NCBI GenBank assembly: GCA_026315105.1
Contig: CM048746.1
Coordinates: 644,895,898 to 644,959,897 of the forward strand
Origin: Locusta migratoria
Taxonomy: Eukaryota; Arthropoda; Insecta; Orthoptera; Acrididae
Length of the DNA: 64,000 nucleotides
Reading direction: 5' to 3'
Shown here piece after piece: positions 30,870 to 42,125 of the stretch. Every line of letters begins with the position of its first letter. Positions within the stretch are counted from its first letter, which is position 1. The notes under the pieces are model-generated. The model was not told the origin of the DNA. It saw nothing but the letters and a program-made list of their open reading frames with translations, and ran no database searches. The position numbers were made by a program, and so were the translations under genes.

Positions 30870-32600
30870 TTTATAGAGGATGTTAAAGAAGCCAAAGCAA
30901 AGCAGAGAAAAGACGGTGTTGGCTATCATCGACTAAGAAAGTACTACATTATTCAAGTTAATGGGAAAGAAAACCTTCTGGAACAGGTAAAAGGAAACAA
31001 AAGCACTGTTTTGTATTACGTCCATCCTGAACAACTGTTCCAAATACTGGAAGATACTCGCTTCAAAAAGCGATATGAAGTTCGCACAAGGATGGAGATA
31101 GAACTACACTTAAAGTAGAAAAAGTCACCAAAGAGGACATTACTTTGTATCTTCGCTTACGCATACCTTGTCAGACTAAATTATCTAATCCAAAGAAAGA
31201 TTTAGTTTCCAGACCCCTAATATTTAAAGAATTTAACTCAAGATTCCAGGTAGATCTGATAGTCATGCATAGTAGTGATAATGGGGAGTACCAGTTCATG
31301 TTTGATTACCAAGATCACTTAACTAAATCTATACTATTATGGGTCCTGAAAAGCAAAAGAGCAGAAGAAGTCGCTCACTATTTGCATGATTGACATTTTT
31401 GCCACTACAGGTGCTCCAAGTGTACTACTGTCAGATAATGGTAAAGAGTTTTCGAACCAAGTTATAAATGAACTGAGTAACGTGTGGTCTAAATAGAAAT
31501 TGGCACATGGAAATCCCAGACATAGCCAAAGGCGAGGTTCTATCGGACAGGAAAGCCAGGATATGCAGAATATGCTAATGACATGGATGCAGACAAATAA
31601 CTCAACACACTGGGCTGAGATTATTCGATTTATCCAAATCATGAAAAAGCGTTCTTTTCATCAAGGAATTCATCAGTCTCCGAATTGAGGAGAAAAGGAG
31701 TTTCTGGCATATCCTGACTAAGAGAAGGGATAAATTGGTGGGACACATTCTGAGACATCAGGGAATCGTCAACTTAGCATTAGAAGGAAGTGTGTGGGGT
31801 AGAAATCGTAGAGGGAGACCGAGGGACGAATACAGCAAGCAGATTCAATAGGAATCGTATTCTCAGATGAAGAGACTTGCACAGGACAGGGTAGCGTGGA
31901 GAGCTGCATCAACCAGTCAGCGGACTGAAGACCAAAGAAACACAACAACCATACGAGGTAATGTTTAGCTGTAAAGCAAAAGTGAGGCTGAGTACTTCAC
32001 ATCTGCCTAAAGAAGTTATTGGTAACATAGTGACAGAAGAATACCTTGTGAAAGTCGAAAGAGAAATGGATGACACTATAAATGTAGGGACTACTCCCAA
32101 CAATGAAACTGACACTGTGGAGATCGCACCATCAGAAAGTCAAGACGAGTTACGTGAAACTAATAAGCCGAAAATACTGTGTGCTTTGTGAAGAAGAGTG
32201 TAGTGTACTTCATTGTTGTATATTCTGCGGCATACATGTGCATGCAAAAGGTGGAAAAATAACTGAAGCAGAGGAAGGATATGGCGGAAACGTTTTTTAA
32301 AAATGCTGTTATCATAAATATAAATCAGGAAGAAGATGGCGGGAGCTCACGACAATTTTCAAGCACAAGATGCTAAAATGCTTAAAAATTCAGACGCAAA
32401 ATACCCACCTGCAAAAGTTGGAGACTGGTCGTATCTGTATTTAATGTCAACAGTTGTCACTGAGATCCCAGAGGCGTCCTTGCCATTGTGATGAACATCA
32501 AAGACACTTTCTACAAACTGGAAACAGTGCATTCTATTATTAAATAACTATTCCAGAAAGGAGGAATCCGTGGCCAAAGAAGAATAATCATTACGAACCA
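30870..32600 (+). pseudogene. KRBA2-like / Ginger-type DDE integrase gene, decayed
   Basis: Several frames together match the integrase-domain family annotated in insects as KRAB-A domain-containing protein 2-like, which derives from Ginger-type DNA transposons. Pieces: TVLYYVHPEQLFQILEDTRF (30990-31080), FNSRFQVDLIVMHS (first catalytic Asp, about 31245), YQDHLTKSILL, VLLSDNGKEF (second Asp, about 31432), NPRHSQRRGSIGQESQDMQN (31512, where the catalytic Glu position is Gly), then SCKAKVRLSTSHLPKEVIGN and a Cys/His cluster (CVLCEEECSVLHCCIFCGIH, about 32180). Stops and frameshifts are frequent and a LINE tail is inserted at 31684-31953. Whether it was a mobile or a domesticated copy cannot be told. 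Confidence 0.7.
31684..31953 (+). mobile_element. LINE 3' tail fragment inside the KRBA2-like pseudogene
   Basis: Reads KRRDKLVGHILRHQGIVN, then GSVWGRNRRGRPRDEYSKQI and KRLAQDRVAWRAAS, the C-terminal motif of a LINE ORF2 (the R-G-R-P-R and W-R-A-A signature). It is 5' truncated, as expected of LINE insertion. It splits the integrase pseudogene between its FHQGIHQSP and YEVMF segments. It may belong to the same LINE type as 59390-59983. Confidence 0.7.
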
Positions 32601-32622
32601 TATCGTCCTACAGTCACTGACC

Positions 32623-35036
32623 GTGGCTAAGGATAAAATCGATGAAATTGCTCTACTGTCTCATTACTTCCGATATTGGAGGAAACGAGCATGGCTGGGA
32701 GTGGCAAAGAAACTTCCACCAAACCAAACTGGCAACAAGTGGAGAGGGAGTGCAGGATACCTGCATTTTCGGAGGGGGATCTGTATGTGGATGATTGCGC
32801 CCAGGAACTGTTATCTGCCATCTCACAAGCAATAGAACTCGCCGTACCACTAAGGAGGAAGGCCGCAGCTGTCTCCCCTTCGCCGTGGTCGGCCGAACTG
32901 CAGTGACTACGACATTCAGTCAGGCAGGCGAGACAGTATTATCGATAGAGCGTGGTCTGTCAGTGAAGGCAATATTGGTTACATAGGTACAGGGACTTGA
33001 AGGACCAGTTCTTCAGGAAACTGAAAGCCACAAGACTCTGCAGCTGGGAGCAATATGTCACGAGTGAATTAGAAACTGACCCCTGGGGCATGTCATATAA
33101 GCTGGTGAGAGACAAGGTGCATGCACCAATGATCCTCTCGACCCTTAGGGAGGGGGGGCCGATGCACGGAATCTTGGCGGGAAACCGCCGAGGTCCTGCT
33201 TCGAATCCTGCTCCCAGAGGATGACGAAGCCTGTGACTTGAACACCCAAAAAGATATACATGCGAGCAGTGCTTTGCCCAATGCCAACGAAGTGACGGTC
33301 TACCCCTTCTCTCAGGAGGAAGTGGCGCATCACATTGGAAATCTCAAGTAAAGAAAAGCCTCAGGACCAGACCAGATCACCTCTGAGGTAGTGCAGTTTC
33401 TCGCTCCCCAGTTGGTACCTCAGGTAACGAGGCTGTAAAATGAATGTCTAAGGCTGCGGAAAAAAGCCAACGTCGTATTTATCAGCAAGGGACCTGATAA
33501 GGAATTGGCTAAAAGGACCCGATAAGGACCTGGTGTTAGCCAAGTCCTACAGGCCCATCTGTTTGCTAGACGTTCTCGGCAAGTTACTTGAGAGACTACT
33601 GTCTGACAGACTGGAAGCATATTGTGTTTTGTGCGGGGTGAGCGACAGACGATTCGGCATCCGAGCGGGGCGATCGGTGTGTTACACAATCGCCCTGGTG
33701 GCCGAGGTCTATAGCGCGACACCGCACAAATATGTAGTCGGCATCATGGTGGACATCAGCGGTGCCTTTGACAACCACTGGTGGCCTTCGCTCTTCTCTT
33801 GGCTTCGAGAGATGGAGTGTCCAGGGCTGCTCTGTGGCTGTCTAAGGGACTACTGAGTAGGATGGGAGGTCAGGTTATTATCCCCTAGTGGAGAAGTCAG
33901 CAAAGGAATGATCAAGGGGTGTCCACAGGGCTCTGTCCTGTGGCCACTCTTTTGGGACATTAATATGGAACCACTGCTGTATGACTTACAAAACAGCCAA
34001 GACGTATTAGAGGTAATAGCCTACGCTGACGACCTCCTCCTGACGGTCCTCATGAGCCGTGAGGAACTTGAACCCAAAATTATAAGTGCAGTCAAAATTT
34101 TGACTGCATGGTGTCAAAAGACAGAATTTACCATAGCACCTAACAAATCAACATAGCTTCTTCTGAAAGGAAGTTTGATCAGAAATCCAGCTGTCCAAAT
34201 AGATGGTGTACCCGTCATAAGGAAAATAAAAGCCAGGTATCAGGGCGTAATTCTGGATGAACGCTGGAATTTCGCGGCCCATGTGGATGTGGTTGCGGAA
34301 AGAGCACTCGTAGCACTAAACAGGCTTGCTGCGATTGGGCAGAGAAGGTTCCATCTTCCGCCCAATCTCATCAAGTTATACTACAACAGCATCTTGACAT
34401 CCAACATGGGCTACAGATCTGGCAGCTGGGCCCACAGACTCACTAGGGTCACGCCTGCAATGGCGGTGAGAAGAGTTCAAAGAAGCATCCTCCTCCATTC
34501 CATCGGGGCTTACAGAACGTCACCGGGTGGCGCCCTCTTGGTGTTGATGGGGCTTTGCCTCCTAGACATTAAGATCTGGGAGCTGGCGGTGGCGCACTGG
34601 ATGAAAAAAAAGGCAACAGGGACAAAATACAAGAAATTGTGGAGGCTAGGATGGAGGCGAAACGAGAAATCCAAACTCGGGGATTAGAGATCTGGCGAAC
34701 ACCTGAGACCAAGATGATACAGTGCGGAGGACGCATCAGTTCCTCCCAAGTATTGATGAAAGACTAAAAATGGGATACTTCCAAGCAAGCAGAGGGCTTG
34801 GCACGTATCCGACATACTTATGTCGGTTGAGGAAGCAGGCGACTCCAGTGTGTGGCTGTGGAGCTCCAGAAGGAACTCCAGAACATGTCGTTTTTGAATG
34901 CTCTGCATACGACCATCTTGCTTCTGATTTGCGACGACAACTACCAAATATAGATACATACCAACTCCTGAGAAACGAAACATATTTCCATATCCTGAAT
35001 GAACTTGCAGACAAATTCTCAAGCCACATCAGAGAT
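32623..35036 (+). pseudogene. R1-type LINE ORF2 (reverse transcriptase to C-terminus), decayed
   Basis: Typical R1-clade landmarks occur in order over shifting frames: SWEQYVTSELETDPWGMSYK (33050), then SYRPICLLDVLGKLLERLLS (33545), VGIMVDISGAFDNHWWPSL (33738, motif A with Asp), IKGCPQGSVL (33911, motif B), VIAYADDLLLT (34015, the A-D-D motif), and the C-terminal zinc motif CGCGAPEGTPEHVVFEC (34855). There are at least eight stops or shifts. The endonuclease is absent, so the copy is 5' truncated. It ends abruptly at about 35036 where a Penelope RT begins. Confidence 0.8.
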
Positions 35037-35287
35037 GAATTTATACTACCGTTACATAGATGATACGCTGATGCTTATATATGGAACCAATGACGACACA
35101 CACAACATTAATCAACTTTTTAACAAGCTACACTCGAATATAAAATTTACAATTGAACAAGAAGTAAATAATTCAATAAATGTTTTAGACCTTACAATTA
35201 TTAAAATTAACTACCGACAAAACTTCGAAATTTATAGAAAGCCTACTACCACAGAATGTATCATAAATGCTAACTCATGTCATCCCA
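35037..35287 (+). pseudogene. Penelope-like element RT fragment
   Basis: Reads YYRYIDDTLMLIYGTNDD (the Y-x-D-D motif of Penelope-like RT), LHSNIKFTIEQEVNNSINVL, LDLTI and FEIYRKPTTTECIINANS with a final CHP, all hallmarks of this group (H-x-x-I-K-F-T-x-E and I-Y-R-K-P-T). The frame is open but the element is cut on both sides: R1-type LINE upstream, GC-rich repeat downstream. The missing follow-on domain resembles what is seen at 55200-55673, so both may come from one family. Confidence 0.8.
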
Positions 35288-35500
35288 TGCAGAGCCGTGC
35301 AGCGTGCCACATTTACCCGTGCGAGCTCGCCTGCGTCCGGCCACTGCGCTCTGCTGTCCACACCGCGGGTAGTCGAGCCCCACTGCACCACGTACAGTAT
35401 ACGTTAGCGGCGGAAAAATACCACTTCCGTTTTGGACCAAAGACTATACACTGCACGGGTAGAATCTTTGGCTTGATGTGAAAGGCGCCATTTTATTTTC
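35288..35500. repeat. GC-rich dispersed repeat, copy 1
   Basis: Starts CAGAGCCGTGCAGC exactly where the Penelope frame ends; CAGAG-x-x-GTGCA is the kind of terminus seen in hAT elements. The interior is GC-rich, then GTTAGCGGCGGAAAAATACC (35403) leads into AT-rich DNA. The same block is found inverted at 41900-42125. No second terminus or target repeat was found. Confidence 0.45.
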
Positions 35501-35842
35501 AGCTTATTCAGAAAACGGTGACGTTTAAAGTTGCAGTATGCTATTATGATCTACTTTGAAAGTACCGTTTGATCGTCTGTCACATTTGACATAGTTGTGT
35601 TATACGTTTTGCTGAAGGAAATATAAAAAATGTAGACACTTTATCATCAGATAAGAATAAATTGTGTACGTGTAAGTGTCCACGGACTTGTAAGAGGCAG
35701 ACACACAAATTTTCATCCGCGTCGTGGCAGCAGCGGCTGAACAGCGTTGGTGGCAGCTGTTGCATCGCCAGCGCCTGCTGCCGGTTGCAGCTTGAAGAAA
35801 CACTGTGAGTACTGACACATTGTTTGCACCAAGGAATCCGAG

Positions 35843-37149
35843 ATGAGGAAATATACGATAAAGATAGCGTTTCCATATGGATTCAAGAGACCTAAATTAT
35901 TTGGAGTTGTTGATTTTCTTTTCCATAATATTGGATTGAAAGATGAAGAGGTTTTTGGAATGCAATATGATTTTCTAGGAAACTGCGTTTATGTAAGGAT
36001 GGTAGATGACGAAGTATGTCTTCGTGTTATGACGAAAACTGAGGGTGCTGCTAATTTTAATTATTCCAGCGGTGAGATATGTAAAGTGGAGATAACCTAT
36101 GCTGGACTAGGTCTCAGAACTGTCCGTATTTACAATTTGCCTTTTGAAATCGATATTTCACGGATTGAACAAACGCTTTACGCATATGGTAATGTGAAAC
36201 AAATATATAGAGAAAAATGGAGTGGCCTTAAGCATTTTAACGTAGACAATGGCGTTGAAATGTGAAAATCGAATTAAGAAAGCACATTCCTTCACACATA
36301 ATGGTCCACAGCTTCAAGGCTCTTGTTGTATACGATGGACAGTCATGAACGTGTGTGGTTTGTGGCTCTCCTGATCATATTAAAGCTGCTTGTCCGCGCT
36401 TTAAATCCATACGTAAAGATTTTAATACATCTCGAAATTCAGATGAAGGAATTAATACTGTCAGAGCGACATATGCGTTGACACTTGCTGGTCCTTCAGT
36501 GGCGAGTGTAGGCAGGACACAGCCAATTGTCTCAGCCCAGAACGCCTCTCACGGTGACGAAGTCAACATTTTAGATGACCGCCCTTGGCAAACCCCAGGA
36601 GGGACCGTCAGTAAACAGATGTACGAGTCCGCCAATCCTAAGACGACGAATTCCATTCCCTGTAATAGTTCCCAACAGTTGTCAATAGAGAATAAAGAGA
36701 AGCAAGACAATGAGGAGAGCCCTGTTCATCGTAATTCGGAAATATCAAGTCCCAGCAATTCAACTGAGAAACATGTTGTAGTAGGAACTTCTTCCTTAAA
36801 TAGACAAGCTTCTGAAGGAAATAAACACTCCGAAGAACGCCAAGAAAAAAATAGCAGTAGCAATGAAAAAGAAGGCCGCAAACAAAAATCGGCAAAACCA
36901 AAAAGACAAATCAGGAAACAAAGCGACGAAGAAAGTCAGGATACAGAGAAAAACTTGCAACGGACAAGAAAGATTGCTAAGACAGGTGGTAGTGATGGTA
37001 AGGAACCTGAAGTTGAAAATAAGGGAATCGTCTTGAACAGTGAAATAAATGTTGGTAATGACATAGATAAACAGGGGGGCTGTGGAATGGAAATTGACCG
37101 TCCACTCATACCTGATAAGGCGGTGAGATGGTCTGAGGATTCTGATTAA
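35843..37149 (+). pseudogene. Tx1-type LINE ORF1
   Basis: The frame 35843-36265 starts MRKYTIKIAFPYGFKRPKLF and has an RRM-like pattern near residues 90-125 (VRIYNLPFEIDISRIEQTLY). A break at 36265 is followed, from about 36350, by CVVCGSPDHIKAAC, a C-x2-C-x4-H-x4-C knuckle. The open frame to 37149 then has a long Ser/Glu/Lys-rich, low-complexity tail with a basic stretch (RKQKSAKPKRQIRKQ). This is the RNA-binding ORF1 typical of Tx1-like elements. ORF2 follows after about 30 bases. Confidence 0.7.
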
Positions 37150-37181
37150 TAATTTTTTTTTTACTCTTAAGCAAGCTTATA

Positions 37182-38509
37182 AAATATCCACATTAAATGT
37201 CAATAGAATTAAATCTGACACGAAATTACAATGTTTGAAAGATTACATTTACGCCACTGACCTAGAGATAGTTATGCTTCAAGAGGTAATTACGCCGAAG
37301 GTGGGAGATATTCCAGGGTATTCAATTCTGAATATTGGTAATGAAACGGGAACGGCAATTTTATTTAAGGAAGGAATACCATGTACAGCAAAAGCGATTT
37401 TGGAAGATGGCAGAGGTGTCACTGCACAACTAAATGAGCTACATTTCATTAACATATATGCTCCATCAGGCTCAAATGGCAAAAATGGTCGCAGGGATTT
37501 GTTTAGAGAAGGAATTGGCAACATTTTACCTAATGTCGGATGCAACATAATTCTAGGTGGGGACTTCAATTGTGTATTGCGAAAAGAAGATCAACAACCA
37601 AACTTTAACTTTTCTGAAGAGTTAAAAGTTTTAACAGAATGGTTTAGATTTGGTAGACATATGGGTTCACTTACACCCAAATACTATAGGTTACACATGT
37701 GTGAATAATACATCTGCCAGTAGGCTGGATAGATTCTACGTTACCAAATGTTTCTTACCAAGTGTTATGGCATGTGAGATTTGGCCTCTTATTTTTTCTG
37801 ATCATTCTGCATATCATATAACAATTCAGCATATCCCACGAAAAACTTATTTAGGTCGTGGAATATGGCCATTAAATGTGTCACTGTTAGAAGATGAGAT
37901 CTTCAGAAAGACACCAGAGAAATGTGGCATAGATGTCTTCAGCGACTTACAAAATACACTGAACGTGTGATGTGGTGGACACAGTATGTTAAACCCCAAA
38001 TTAGATAAACTATTATACAGTACACTCACAAGAAAGCTTATTGGCGAAGGGTGACTTTAGATTACTATTTTACGTGGTTGCGCGAATTGTACAATAAACG
38101 GGTAGAGCTGACAGACAAAATCCTCACAGTGAAACGTGTTAAAGCTAAGATTGTTGCATTGGTTCGACAAAATTTATATAGAAACCAAATACGTGCACAT
38201 AATATGAATGATGTATTACGTGAACGTGTATCCACTTTTCATATTCTTAGGGTAAGAAAACGAGGGAGACAGAAGATTATCACGTCTCTTGAAGATGAGT
38301 TTGGTAACAAATGCACTGAACAAAGGGATATAAAACAATATGTCGTCTAATACTACCCTAATCTATACTCGAAGGTGCCAATAGATGAGACAGCTAAAGA
38401 TGAATTCCTTGTAACATCCCAATTACAGTCACTCAGGAAGACATTGCAAGACTTTTGGAGGATATTACAGATGAAGAAAAATTACGATCTTAGAGTCTCC
38501 GAAATAATA

Positions 38510-38551
<42 letters not shown>

Positions 38552-40478
38552 TCGCCGGGAACTGATGGCCTCCCAATTGAATTTTATATAAAATTCTGGC
38601 ATGTGATTGGTCCAGAATTTATTACAATATGTAATGAGCTGTTGTTGAGTACTTCCTTTCCAGTTTCTTTTACTGGAGGCATATTTGTACAAATACCCAA
38701 AAAATCACAAAGCAAAACATTACAAGATTTTCGGCCTATTACATTGCTCAACGTGGATTTTAAAATTTTTACACGAATAATAAACAATAGAATGAAGCTC
38801 ATTAGACCAAAAGGAATTGGAGCTTATCAGGCCTGTTAAAGGAAGATCAATGATGAATATTTTATGTGATTATAAAGGCATTGTTTATTTAACTTGGATC
38901 TGCAGAAGTCAAATAGCCATTACCTTTTTAGATTTTAATAAGGCTTTTGACAGAGTGAATCATAATTTTTTACTAAGTACAATGAAGAAAATGGGCTATA
39001 GTGATCAATTCACACAATTAATACATAACTGTATAAGTGACTCTCAATCTAAAATCAAAACAACTAACAACTCCTGTACCTATAAAACGATCAGTCAGGC
39101 AAGGATGTCCACTGTCTATGACCTTATATGTTATTGCAGTTTAACCACTACTTCTTAAACTCCACACAACATTACAAGGATTGAATATTTTTAATAAAAA
39201 AAAACAGTGTGTCATGCTTATGCAGATGATGTTAGTATTATTATTAATAATAAAATGGAAATTGATGAAGTTCGAAGAATAATAATGAGTTATGAAGTTG
39301 CTTCTGGTGCAAGACTTAATCCACATAAATCCAAAATATTGCCTTTAGGACCATACGCAGCAAACATGGTAATCTCCTGGCTTCAAAAACTGATGAGATT
39401 CACCATCTGGGAATGACATTTACATCAAACCCAAGGGAAATGTGTGAATTAAATTGGATTCATAAGCTGAATGTTATAAGAGCTACTCTTAAAGATCACA
39501 ACATGAGATCATTAGATAGACTGTAGAGAGTAGTATTCGTTAATTGTTTTGTAATTAGTAAGTTATACCACATTGCTGCAGTGCTACCAATACCCACTTC
39601 TATTGCGAAAAAAATTATTGCGGTCGTGTGCTGGTATATTTGGAGGGGAAATATTTTCAAAGTTTCTTTTGAAACTGCCACATTGCCTAGATGTAATGGA
39701 GGACTAGGTGTCAAAGATGTACAAGCACAATGTTTGGCAATGTTTGTTAATCATACTGGCAAATTATTACATAGTAATCAGCCTAGCATTTCACGAAACC
39801 TATTTCATGAGTTACATCCTAATGATCGATGTGCACCTATAAATGTTGGACAAATAAACCCGGAATTGGATTATGTTTGACAATACTTTGTTGGAATTAC
39901 TTACATACCTGTAAATATAAAAAAAAACGTAATACTAGTAAGTTATACAATGCACTTACAAAAGATCACTGCAAAAACAATATTGAGATGAATTATGAAA
40001 GTAAGAATTGGAAACAAATTTGGCGTAATATTAATAATCCAATGTTAAAATCAAATGTTCGCTCTGTCTGGTATGATGTAGTTAATGAGAAAGGTCCCAC
40101 AGGAGAAACGTTACACAGAATAAATACACAGAAAAAATTCAACTAGTGGATACTTTGGAACATGTTCTTACGTGTAAAGAAAAGATTTTGATTTGGAAGT
40201 GGACAAGGAAAAAACTAGCCATAATCAATAGAACATCTGAGAATTATGTTTCAATAAAAGATGTACTTCAGCCAGAATGCAATTTATTTCCTAATGCAAA
40301 ACATAATAGTTATAACTGGCTCATTGGACAGTATGTATTTTATGCAATTAAGAAGGGTAATCCAAATTTAGAAGACTACATTCAATTTATCAATGAAGAG
40401 CATTTTTCTTTGAGGAAGCATTATAAATATAAACAAAATTTTCAGAGATTTTTAATTGCCGTTTTAAATCAAGACTGA
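37182..40478 (+). pseudogene. Tx1-type LINE ORF2: endonuclease and reverse transcriptase
   Basis: Begins KISTLNVNRIKS (the N motif of APE endonucleases), then EIVMLQEVITP (catalytic Glu), INIYAPSG, LGGDFNCVL, RLDRFYVTK and FSDHSAYH (final S-D-H), so all endonuclease motifs are present over two frames (shift near 37650). The RT shows RSPGTDGLPIEFYIKFWHVI (38551), IPKKSQSKTLQDFRPITLLN, FLDFNKAFDRVNHNFL (38930, catalytic Asp), a QGCPLS-like motif near 39105 and CHAYADDVSI (39208, A-D-D). Stops occur near 37708, 38350, 38840, 39155, 39415 and 39880. A run of 38 A lies just before the RT. Confidence 0.8.
38512..38549 (+). repeat. Homopolymer of 38 A inside LINE ORF2
   Basis: The run follows ATAATAAT and precedes GATCGCCGGG. 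In the reading frame it encodes lysines between the RT linker and the S-P-G-T-D-G motif and leaves the frame open. It is not at a 3' end, so it is not the LINE's own poly(A) tail. Confidence 0.95.
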
Positions 40479-40737
40479 GAGGTAAATGAAGAATATCATG
40501 TGGTACATGCATTATCAAAACATGAAGGAGTTTAAACAAAATTAGTTGTTCCAAGTCAACATATTGAGTGCAGTGCCAAGTATTTTCAGACTTCATAAAG
40601 AATGATTTGTATTGTAATTATAAGTTTATCAAAAAAGAATGATTTGTATTGTAATTATAAATTTATCAAAATGTGAAGGTTATATATGTAAAACAATAAA
40701 GTTGATTGTATATTAAAAAAAAGAAAAAGAAAAAAGA

Positions 40738-41899
40738 AGTAGCGTTATACATAGTGTTATGGATTCGTAATTCGAATCATTGTGTGTTTGTTGGTGCAGG
40801 ACACCTCATCTCAAAAACTTTTTATTTCATCTTTTTACTTTAATTGAACATCTCGGAATGTATTAAAAGTTAGTTCTACGTTTCTGTCTTTTATTTACAT
40901 TTACAACTGATTAAACTATCAAGGACGAAACAGTTATTTCGATAGTAATTTCCGAATATGTGACGATTTCCGAGTGTGTGTTTAGGGAAATACTGTCTAG
41001 ATAACAAACCATTGTAAATGTAATGATCTTTTCGGATGGGTAACATCACTTAACAAAGTAGTAAGAAAAGGATAAATATTTCTGTATTTGAGACTTGACA
41101 GTAGACATTCATTGGTGGGATCATTAATAAAGAAAATGTTGCTAGCCTAACTCAGGTTTATCTGAGTAATGTGGTAATACAAATATTTTATAAGCGGGTT
41201 CTTTTCTATCTGCAGAAAAGGGGCCCTAAATTAACTAATGGCTGTTTTAGGGGGACAAAACTGCAACACAGTGTGCATTAACATGTTTTATTGTGGGTAC
41301 AATGTAGTTTCCAAACAATCTATTGGTATGGCAATAAAAAGATGGGAAATACAGCTGTTGTAAAGACATGTCCCAAATTCTTATCTACTGCACCTTTTAA
41401 GCTTTTATGACCATTCGTTGACATATTGTCCGCTGGGATCTGTCTCTAGAGTTTCTGTCGAAGTTTGAGGTTTGTCACATGTTTCGCCCAGTATGAGCTG
41501 CTGACATTGACCAAATTTTACCCTCCAAGAGCAACGAAGTTTGAAACTTTAACAGTGTTAGCCATTCTCAGTTTGAATTAGTGATAGCGAAATGTCAGTT
41601 ACAAAATCAAACAAATGTAGGCTGAAAACTCCGAGACAGAAGCCAGCAGGCTCTGTGTACCATATAGATTGTAGCTGGCTACATGATTTAAGAGACGTTA
41701 ATTATTGAATATTAAAAAAAAAGAAGTAGTTGAATAGTCACTGAAAGATCCGTACTGTCTGTGAAACAATTAATTTTCTCTCCGACTACAGAAAACTAAG
41801 CAATAAGTAAAGAAACAACAAGCTATTTCGCAAGTAGTCAACAGACTGAGATAAACACTAACCGAGTGTTAACCAAAATAACATGTTCGTCTTCTTTGT
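40738..41899. other. No gene recognised
   Basis: AT-rich, no open frame of note on either strand and no repeat that I recognise. An AAAAAAAAAGAAG tract near 41713 suggests the tail of an unidentified retrotransposed copy. Confidence 0.4.
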
Positions 41900-42125
41900 T
41901 TTCATTCTAAGCTGTCATTTTGCGTTGCGTAGCCTACTCAAAGATCTTGACGCCACAGATACTCTACTTCTGACTGCCAAATTACAAGCATTTCCGGTTG
42001 GTATTTTTCCGCCGCTAACGTCATGTCACTGCGTACAGAGCGAGCGAGCTGAGGTGCGCCGTCGAGTCCCGACACTCGCCGGGCGAGCGGGTTACCCGCC
42101 GGGCCCTTGCAGCAGCGCTACAGCG
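41900..42125. repeat. GC-rich dispersed repeat, copy 2 (inverted)
   Basis: Contains GGTATTTTTCCGCCGCTAAC (about 42000), the complement of the block at 35403, followed by GC-rich sequence with GGCGAGCGGGTTACCCGCCG, a local palindrome. Its order is the reverse of copy 1. No terminal motif is preserved on this side. Confidence 0.45.

Larger units (their letters stand above)
35501..40737 (+). mobile_element. Tx1/L1-type LINE, near full length
   Basis: Order on the plus strand: GC-rich 5' leader, ORF1 (35843-37149), ORF2 (37182-40478), a 3' UTR with a 35-bp direct duplication (AAGAATGATTTGTATTGTAA at about 40604 and 40636), and an A-rich tail (40714-40737). The ORF2 RT reads like transposon Tx1/L1-clade proteins. 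Both ORFs carry several stops and shifts. The 5' border is uncertain because the leader merges with the GC-rich repeat. Confidence 0.75.

Noticed and set aside
30483..30929. 148-codon minus-strand frame
   Set aside because: Overlaps the KRBA2-like remnant on the plus strand and has no recognisable domain.
38512..38549. Poly(A) tail marking the end of a retrotransposed mRNA
   Set aside because: The coding frame of the same LINE continues on both sides, so the run is internal.
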